Origin: Meghimatium bilineatum
Taxonomy: Eukaryota; Mollusca; Gastropoda; Stylommatophora; Philomycidae
Assembly (NCBI GenBank): GCA_034231615.1
Contig: CM067307.1
Location: 2,972,647 to 3,036,646, forward strand
Reading direction: 5' to 3'
Length of the DNA: 64,000 bases
In this document: positions 56,601-64,000 of the stretch, piece after piece
Numbering within the stretch: the first letter of the stretch is position 1
Layout: each line of letters opens with the position of its first letter
Program-made: the position numbers and the translations under genes
Notes under the pieces: model-generated
What the model saw: only the letters and a program-made list of their open reading frames with translations
What the model was told of the DNA's origin: nothing
The model's database searches: none

Positions 56601-59600
56601 TTTTATAGTGAATAACAGCAGAGGGAAGTGTTTGAAGGATTGAGTGTATTTTATAGTGAATAACAGCAGAGGGAAGTGTTTGTAGGATTGAGTGTATTTT
56701 ATAGTGAATAACAGCAGAGGGAAGTGTTTGTAGGATTGAGTGTATTTTATAGTGAATAACAGCAGAGGGAAGTGTTTGAAGGATTGAGTGTATTTTATAG
56801 TGAATAACAGCAGAGGGAAGTGTTTGAAGGATTGAGTGTATTTTATAGTGAATAACAGCAGAGGGAAGTGTTTGTAGGATTGAGTGTATTTTATAGTGAA
56901 TAACAGCAGAGGGAAGTGTTTGTAGGATTGAGTGTATTTTATAGTGAATAACAGCAGAGGGAAGTGTTTGTAGGATTGAGTGTATTTTATAGTGAATAAC
57001 AGCAGAGGGAAGTGTTTGTAGGATTGAGTGTATTTTATAGTGAATAACAGCAGAGGGAAGTGTTTGAAGGATTGAGTGTATTTTATAGTGAATAACAGCA
57101 GAGGGAAGTGTTTGAAGGATTGAGTGTATTTTATAGTGAATAACAGCAGAGGGAAGTGTTTGTAGGATTGAGTGTATTTTATAGTGAATAACAGCAGAGG
57201 GAAGTGTTTGTAGGATTGAGTGTATTTTATAGTGAATAACAGCAGAGGGAAGTGTTTGTAGGATTGAGTGTATTTTATAGTGAATAACAGCAGAGGGAAG
57301 TGTTTGTAGGATTGAGTGTATTTTATAGTGAATAACAGCAGAGGGAAGTGTTTGTAGGATTGAGTGTATTTTATAGTGAATAACAGCAGAGGGAAGTGTT
57401 TGTAGGATTGAGTGTATTTTATAGTGAATAACAGCAGAGGGAAGTGTTTGTAGGATTGAGTGTATTTTATAGTGAATAACAGCAGAGGGAAGTGTTTGAA
57501 GGATTGAGTGTATTTTATAGTGAATAACAGCAGAGGGAAGTGTTTGTAGGATTGAGTGTATTTTATAGTGAATAACAGCAGAGGGAAGTGTTTGTAGGAT
57601 TGAGTGTATTTTATAGTGAATAACAGCAGAGGGAAGTGTTTGTAGGATTGAGTGTATTTTATAGTGAATAACAGCAGAGGGAAGTGTTTGTAGGATTGAG
57701 TGTATTTTATAGTGAATAACAGCAGAGGGAAGTGTTTGTAGGATTGAGTGTATTTTATAGTGAATAACAGCAGAGGGAAGTGTTTGTAGGATTGAGTGTA
57801 TTTTATAGTGAATAACAGCAGAGGGAAGTGTTTGTAGGATTGAGTGTATTTTATAGTGAATAACAGCAGAGGGAAGTGTTTGTAGGATTGAGTGTATTTT
57901 ATAGTGAATAACAGCAGAGGGAAGTGTTTGTAGGATTGAGTGTATTTTATAGTGAATAACAGCAGAGGGAAGTGTTTGTAGGATTGAGTGTATTTTATAG
58001 TGAATAACAGCAGAGGGAAGTGTTTGTAGGATTGAGTGTATTTTATAGTGAATAACAGCAGAGGGAAGTGTTTGAAGGATTGAGTGCATTTTATAGTGAA
58101 TAACAGCAGAGGGAAGTGTTTGTAGGATTGAGTGCATTTTATAGTGAATAACAGCAGAGGGAAGTGTTTGTAGGATTGAGTGTATTTTATAGTGAATAAC
58201 AGCAGAGGGAAGTGTTTGTAGGATTGAGTGCATTTTATAGTGAATAACAGCAGAGGGAAGTGTTTGTAGGATTGAGTGCATTTTATAGTGAATAACAGCA
58301 GAGGGAAGTGTTTGTAGGATTGAGTGCATTTTATAGTGAATAACAGCAGAGGGAAGTGTTTGTAGGATTGAGTGTATTTTATAGTGAATAACAGCAGAGG
58401 GAAGTGTTTGTAGGATTGAGTGTATTTTATAGTGAATAACAGCAGAGGGAAGTGTTTGTAGGATTGAGTGTATTTTATAGTGAATAACAGCAGAGGGAAG
58501 TGTTTGTAGGATTGAGTGTATTTTATAGTGAATAACAGCAGAGGGAAGTGTTTGTAGGATTGAGTGTATTTTATAGTGAATAACAGCAGAGGGAAGTGTT
58601 TGAAGGATTGAGTGCATTTTATAGTGAATAACAGCAGAGGGAAGTGTTTGTAGGATTGAGTGCATTTTATAGTGAATAACAGCAGAGGGAAGTGTTTGTA
58701 GGATTGAGTGTATTTTATAGTGAATAACAGCAGAGGGAAGTGTTTGTAGGATTGAGTGCATTTTATAGTGAATAACAGCAGAGGGAAGTGTTTGTAGGAT
58801 TGAGTGCATTTTATAGTGAATAACAGCAGAGGGAAGTGTTTGTAGGATTGAGTGCATTTTATAGTGAATAACAGCAGAGGGAAGTGTTTGTAGGATTGAG
58901 TGCATTTTATAGTGAATAACAGCAGAGGGAAGTGTTTGTAGGATTGAGTGCATTTTATAGTGAATAACAGCAGAGGGAAGTGTTTGTAGGATTGAGTGTA
59001 TTTTATAGTGAATAACAGCAGAGGGAAGTGTTTGTAGGATTGAGTGTATTTTATAGTGAATAACAGCAGAGGGAAGTGTTTGTAGGATTGAGTGTATTTT
59101 ATAGTGAATAACAGCAGAGGGAAGTGTTTGTAGGATTGAGTGTATTTTATAGTGAATAACAGCAGAGGGAAGTGTTTGTAGGATTGAGTGTATTTTATAG
59201 TGAATAACAGCAGAGGGAAGTGTTTGTAGGATTGAGTGTATTTTATAGTGAATAACAGCAGAGAGAAGTGTTTGTAGGATTGAGTGTATTTTATAGTGAA
59301 TAACAGCAGAGGGAAGTGTTTGAAGGATTGAGTGTATTTTATAGTGAATAACAGCAGAGGGAAGTGTTTGTAGGATTGAGTGTATTTTATAGTGAATAAC
59401 AGCAGAGGGAAGTGTTTGTAGGATTGAGTGTATTTTATAGTGAATAACAGCAGAGGGAAGTGTTTGTAGGATTGAGTGTATTTTATAGTGAATAACAGCA
59501 GAGGGAAGTGTTTGTAGGATTGAGTGTATTTTATAGTGAATAACAGCAGAGGGAAGTGTTTGTAGGATTGAGTGTATTTTATAGTGAATAACAGCAGAGG

Positions 59601-62600
59601 GAAGTGTTTGTAGGATTGAGTGTATTTTATAGTGAATAACAGCAGAGGGAAGTGTTTGTAGGATTGAGTGTATTTTATAGTGAATAACAGCAGAGGGAAG
59701 TGTTTGTAGGATTGAGTGTATTTTATAGTGAATAACAGCAGAGGGAAGTGTTTGTAGGATTGAGTGTATTTTATAGTGAATAACAGCAGAGGGAAGTGTT
59801 TGTAGGATTGAGTGTATTTTATAGTGAATAACAGCAGAGGGAAGTGTTTGTAGGATTGAGTGTATTTTATAGTGAATAACAGCAGAGGGAAGTGTTTGAA
59901 GGATTGAGTGCATTTTATAGTGAATAACAGCAGAGGGAAGTGTTTGTAGGATTGAGTGCATTTTATAGTGAATAACAGCAGAGGGAAGTGTTTGTAGGAT
60001 TGAGTGTATTTTATAGTGAATAACAGCAGAGGGAAGTGTTTGTAGGATTGAGTGCATTTTATAGTGAATAACAGCAGAGGGAAGTGTTTGTAGGATTGAG
60101 TGCATTTTATAGTGAATAACAGCAGAGGGAAGTGTTTGTAGGATTGAGTGCATTTTATAGTGAATAACAGCAGAGGGAAGTGTTTGTAGGATTGAGTGTA
60201 TTTTATAGTGAATAACAGCAGAGGGAAGTGTTTGTAGGATTGAGTGTATTTTATAGTGAATAACAGCAGAGGGAAGTGTTTGTAGGATTGAGTGTATTTT
60301 ATAGTGAATAACAGCAGAGGGAAGTGTTTGTAGGATTGAGTGTATTTTATAGTGAATAACAGCAGAGGGAAGTGTTTGTAGGATTGAGTGTATTTTATAG
60401 TGAATAACAGCAGAGGGAAGTGTTTGAAGGATTGAGTGCATTTTATAGTGAATAACAGCAGAGGGAAGTGTTTGTAGGATTGAGTGCATTTTATAGTGAA
60501 TAACAGCAGAGGGAAGTGTTTGTAGGATTGAGTGTATTTTATAGTGAATAACAGCAGAGGGAAGTGTTTGTAGGATTGAGTGCATTTTATAGTGAATAAC
60601 AGCAGAGGGAAGTGTTTGTAGGATTGAGTGCATTTTATAGTGAATAACAGCAGAGGGAAGTGTTTGTAGGATTGAGTGCATTTTATAGTGAATAACAGCA
60701 GAGGGAAGTGTTTGTAGGATTGAGTGCATTTTATAGTGAATAACAGCAGAGGGAAGTGTTTGTAGGATTGAGTGCATTTTATAGTGAATAACAGCAGAGG
60801 GAAGTGTTTGTAGGATTGAGTGTATTTTATAGTGAATAACAGCAGAGGGAAGTGTTTGTAGGATTGAGTGTATTTTATAGTGAATAACAGCAGAGGGAAG
60901 TGTTTGTAGGATTGAGTGTATTTTATAGTGAATAACAGCAGAGGGAAGTGTTTGTAGGATTGAGTGTATTTTATAGTGAATAACAGCAGAGGGAAGTGTT
61001 TGTAGGATTGAGTGTATTTTATAGTGAATAACAGCAGAGGGAAGTGTTTGTAGGATTGAGTGTATTTTATAGTGAATAACAGCAGAGGGAAGTGTTTGTA
61101 GGATTGAGTGTATTTTATAGTGAATAACAGCAGAGGGAAGTGTTTGAAGGATTGAGTGCATTTTATAGTGAATAACAGCAGAGGGAAGTGTTTGAAGGAT
61201 TGAGTGCATTTTATAGTGAATAACAGCAGAGGGAAGTGTTTGTAGGATTGAGTGCATTTTATAGTGAATAAGAGCAGAGGGAAGTGTTTGTAGGATTGAG
61301 TGTATTTTATAGTGAATAACAGCAGAGGGAAGTGTTTGTAGGATTGAGTGTATTTTATAGTGAATAAGAGCAGAGGGAAGTGTTTGTAGGATTGAGTGCA
61401 TTTTATAGTGAATAAGAGCAGAGGGAAGTGTTTGTAGGATTGAGTGTATTTTATAGTGAATAAGAGCAGAGGGAAGTGTTTGTAGGATTGAGTGTATTTT
61501 ATAGTGAATAACAGCAGAGGGAAGTGTTTGTAGGATTGAGTGCATTTTATAGTGAATAAGAGCAGAATGAAGTGTTTGTAGGATTGAGTGTATTTTATAG
61601 TGAATAACAGCAGAGGGAAGTGTTTGTAGGATTGAGTGTATTTTATAGTGAATAACAGCAGAGGGAAGTGTTTGTAGGATTGAGTGTATTTTATAGTGAA
61701 TAAGAGCAGAGGGAAGTGTTTGTAGGATTGAGTGCATTTTATAGTGAATAAGAGCAGAGGGAAGTGTTTGTAGGATTGAGTGTATTTTATAGTGAATAAG
61801 AGCAGAGGGAAGTGTTTGTAGGATTGAGTGTATTTTATAGTGAATAACAGCAGAGGGAAGTGTTTGTAGGATTGAGTGCATTTTATAGTGAATAAGAGCA
61901 GAGGGAAGTGTTTGTAGGATTGAGTGTATTTTATAGTTAATAACAGCAGAGGGAAGTGTTTGTAGGATTGAGTGTATTTTATAGTGAATAACAGCAGAGG
62001 GAAGTGTTTGAAGGATTGAGTGCATTTTATAGTGAATAACAGCAGAGGGAAGTGTTTGTAGGATTGAGTGTATTTTATAGTGAATAACAGCAGAGGGAAG
62101 TGTTTGTAGGATTGAGTGTATTTTATAGTGAATAACAGCAGAGGGAAGTGTTTGTAGGATTGAGTGTATTTTATAGTGAATAACAGCAGAGGGAAGTGTT
62201 TGAAGGATTGAGTGTATTTTATAGTGAATAAGAGCAGAGGGAAGTGTTTGTAGGATTGAGTGCATTTTATAGTGAATAAGAGCAGAGGGAAGTGTTTGTA
62301 GGATTGAGTGTATTTTATAGTGAATAAGAGCAGAGGGAAGTGTTTGTAGGATTGAGTGTATTTTATAGTGAATAACAGCAGAGGGAAGTGTTTGTAGGAT
62401 TGAGTGCATTTTATAGTGAATAAGAGCAGAGGGAAGTGTTTGTAGGATTGAGTGTATTTTATAGTGAATAACAGCAGAGGGAAGTGTTTGTAGGATTGAG
62501 TGTATTTTATAGTGAATAACAGCAGAGGGAAGTGTTTGAAGGATTGAGTGCATTTTATAGTGAATAACAGCAGAGGGAAGTGTTTGTAGGATTGAGTGTA

Positions 62601-62789
62601 TTTTATAGTGAATAACAGCAGAGGGAAGTGTTTGTAGGATTGAGTGTATTTTATAGTGAATAACAGCAGAGGGAAGTGTTTGTAGGATTGAGTGTATTTT
62701 ATAGTGAATAACAGCAGAGGGAAGTGTTTGAAGGATTGAGTGTATTTTATAGTGAATAACAGCAGAGGGAAGTGTTTGAAGGATTGAGT
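53649..62789 (+). repeat. Satellite, 48-bp unit, about 190 copies (9.1 kb)
   Basis: Unit GAAGTGTTTGTAGGATTGAG followed by TGTATTTTATAGTGAATAACAGCAGAGG. No length variation was seen across the array. Three two-state sites explain most variation: TGTAGG/TGAAGG, TGTATT/TGCATT and AACAGC/AAGAGC. The AAG state is mostly near the right end. Rare singletons exist (for example near 55998, 59263, 61567, 61937). An antisense frame of 3111 codons (period HSILQTLPSAVIHYKI) runs through it. It is judged a by-product of a 48-bp stop-free unit. Confidence 0.98.
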
Positions 62790-63890
62790 TTTGACAATGA
62801 CAGCAGCGAGAAGAGCATTCCCCGTAGTTGTAACCTTCGATAACAGTTACCATGTTGTTCCAACAGACCGGCGTTGTGCTTGAACTAGTTACTGGCATGG
62901 CCTAGGTGGGCAGCACAGCAAAGAAACCTGTCGCAAGGGTTAGAGTTGTTCCCTGATGTCGACATCTGTTACGGTGGCATTAGACTCGAAACACCATCGA
63001 GTCGGTTGGCATCTGGAACAGAGGGCAGAGCACTTATGGGAATGCCCCACACGCTGTGAGGCCAGTTTTTAATCAAGAATCAAGCAGTGAGAAATGCTTG
63101 AATGATTGAGTGTTGACAGTAGCAGAGATTGCTATGGTGAAAAGCAATAGATAACATGTTGCAGAGAAACTGTCAGAATCTGATAAAAACTCCATCAACT
63201 TCTTCCATCAACTTCCTATGCTCAGAATAGGAAGCCTCCGAGAGTTCAGATTAAATTCAAGAAAGATTATTTCTGCTGTAAACAAACTCTGGATGATAAT
63301 TCCAACTTCAACTACCGTGCATAGTTTCGCCAAACAACAAGTAAAGATTGACTAAAATGTGCAGTTAGAATGTGTATATACATTCTATTAGGACAATCAT
63401 TTGTTGACATATCTCATACAATTATAATAGCACATTCTATATATTCACTGTTTTGATTATCTGACAGAAACTCGTCACTGAAACTATTTACCAAGTGAGG
63501 GCAGAGATTGTGACTAGAGGTTCTGTATTTTATAGAGTACAACACTGGGCTTTTTTTGTCATCTTTTGCTGAATGTAAATTGATAGAAAGTGTTTCAGTG
63601 TTATGAAGAAAAAAGTATTATTTGAATATTATTGATCATAATTTGTACAATAAATCTGTTATGTTTTGATATTAGTTATTAACCTGTTACGTTCCTAAGT
63701 AAATAGCAATTAATTTGCATGTAGTGATGTAGGCATACCATTTATAACCTCACAGTACTAGGTCTTAATATTTGAGTTTGAAGTCTACAGTTCTTGACTT
63801 ACCTACCTGCCTGTCCGTAGCTTTGTCTGGTAAGCATTAGTTACGTTACCTCTTTACTTTCCTATTCATATTGTAATGTCTACTGTACAG
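62790..63890. other. Flank right of the 48-bp satellite
   Basis: 62800-63060 is noticeably more GC-rich than its surroundings and not recognised; a worn single copy of the satellite unit lies at about 63088-63127; the remainder is AT-rich with no feature recognised. Confidence 0.5.
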
Positions 63891-63894
63891 GCAT

Positions 63895-64000
63895 ATAACC
63901 AAATGAGATCAGGTACAAAGTCAGAGGAAGACCACAAAAAAGATGGATAGAAAAGTCAGGGACATCTTGAACAAACACGGCCATAGCACAGCCGAGGCGG
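63895..64000 (+). pseudogene. LINE C-terminal tail, cut by the window end
   Basis: Reads RYKVRGRPQKRWIEKVRDIL then NKHGHSTAEA, the GRPRKRW...V.D.LK..G.....A tail of a non-LTR element. Continues beyond the window. Confidence 0.7.

Noticed and set aside
53563-62898. A 3111-codon minus-strand open frame as a giant repeat protein gene
   Set aside because: The frame is explained by a 48-bp stop-free satellite unit; no recognisable domain, signal peptide or splice context, and the ends are non-homologous flank. Kept as a finding, not a CDS.

Overview
The window is AT-rich eukaryotic (metazoan) DNA carrying the 3' half of one multi-exon gene on the + strand. The rest is long introns and a gene-poor 3' flank filled with tandem repeats and decayed retroelements. 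The gene encodes a CIP4/TOCA-1/FBP17-family protein (vertebrate TRIP10, FNBP1L, FNBP1; a single co-orthologue is usual in invertebrates). Eight exons lie between 403 and 42769. They join in consistent phase (0-0-0-2-0-2-1) into 376 residues plus stop, covering the end of the F-BAR domain, a basic linker, the HR1 coiled coil, an acidic Ser/Thr-rich linker and the C-terminal SH3 domain. The N-terminal part of the F-BAR domain lies before position 1.

Multi-kb introns (one of 18.7 kb), abundant tRNA-like SINEs and many 3'-truncated non-LTR retrotransposon tails of a type common in marine invertebrates suggest a lophotrochozoan, perhaps a mollusc. This is an inference; no species can be named.

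Layout: 1-6926 holds the F-BAR and linker exons in introns with small minisatellites. 6927-25637 is one very long intron with LINE tails, SINEs and arrays of 19-41 bp units. 25638-27798 holds the HR1 exons. 27799-36525 is an intron with a 120-bp AT run, a 1.2-kb array of 20-bp units and several 30-41 bp arrays. 36526-42769 holds the acidic linker and SH3 exons, with a decayed reverse transcriptase in the last intron. 42770-50936 is 3' flank with 23-, 45-, 36- and 30-bp arrays. 50937-62789 is almost continuous satellite (32-bp, 28-bp and 48-bp units) broken by one 0.5-kb island of LINE and SINE sequence. 62790-64000 is flank ending inside another LINE tail.

No operon, CRISPR array, intact tRNA or rRNA gene is visible. 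Nearly all long open frames besides the exons are by-products of tandem repeats, including an antisense frame of 3111 codons across the 48-bp satellite. The most notable signals are that satellite and its higher-order structure, a satellite apparently grown from the tail of a SINE, an intronic array whose every unit resembles a 3' splice site with (in about half the units) a 5' splice site 12 nt later, and an in-frame alternative 3' splice site in the HR1 region.
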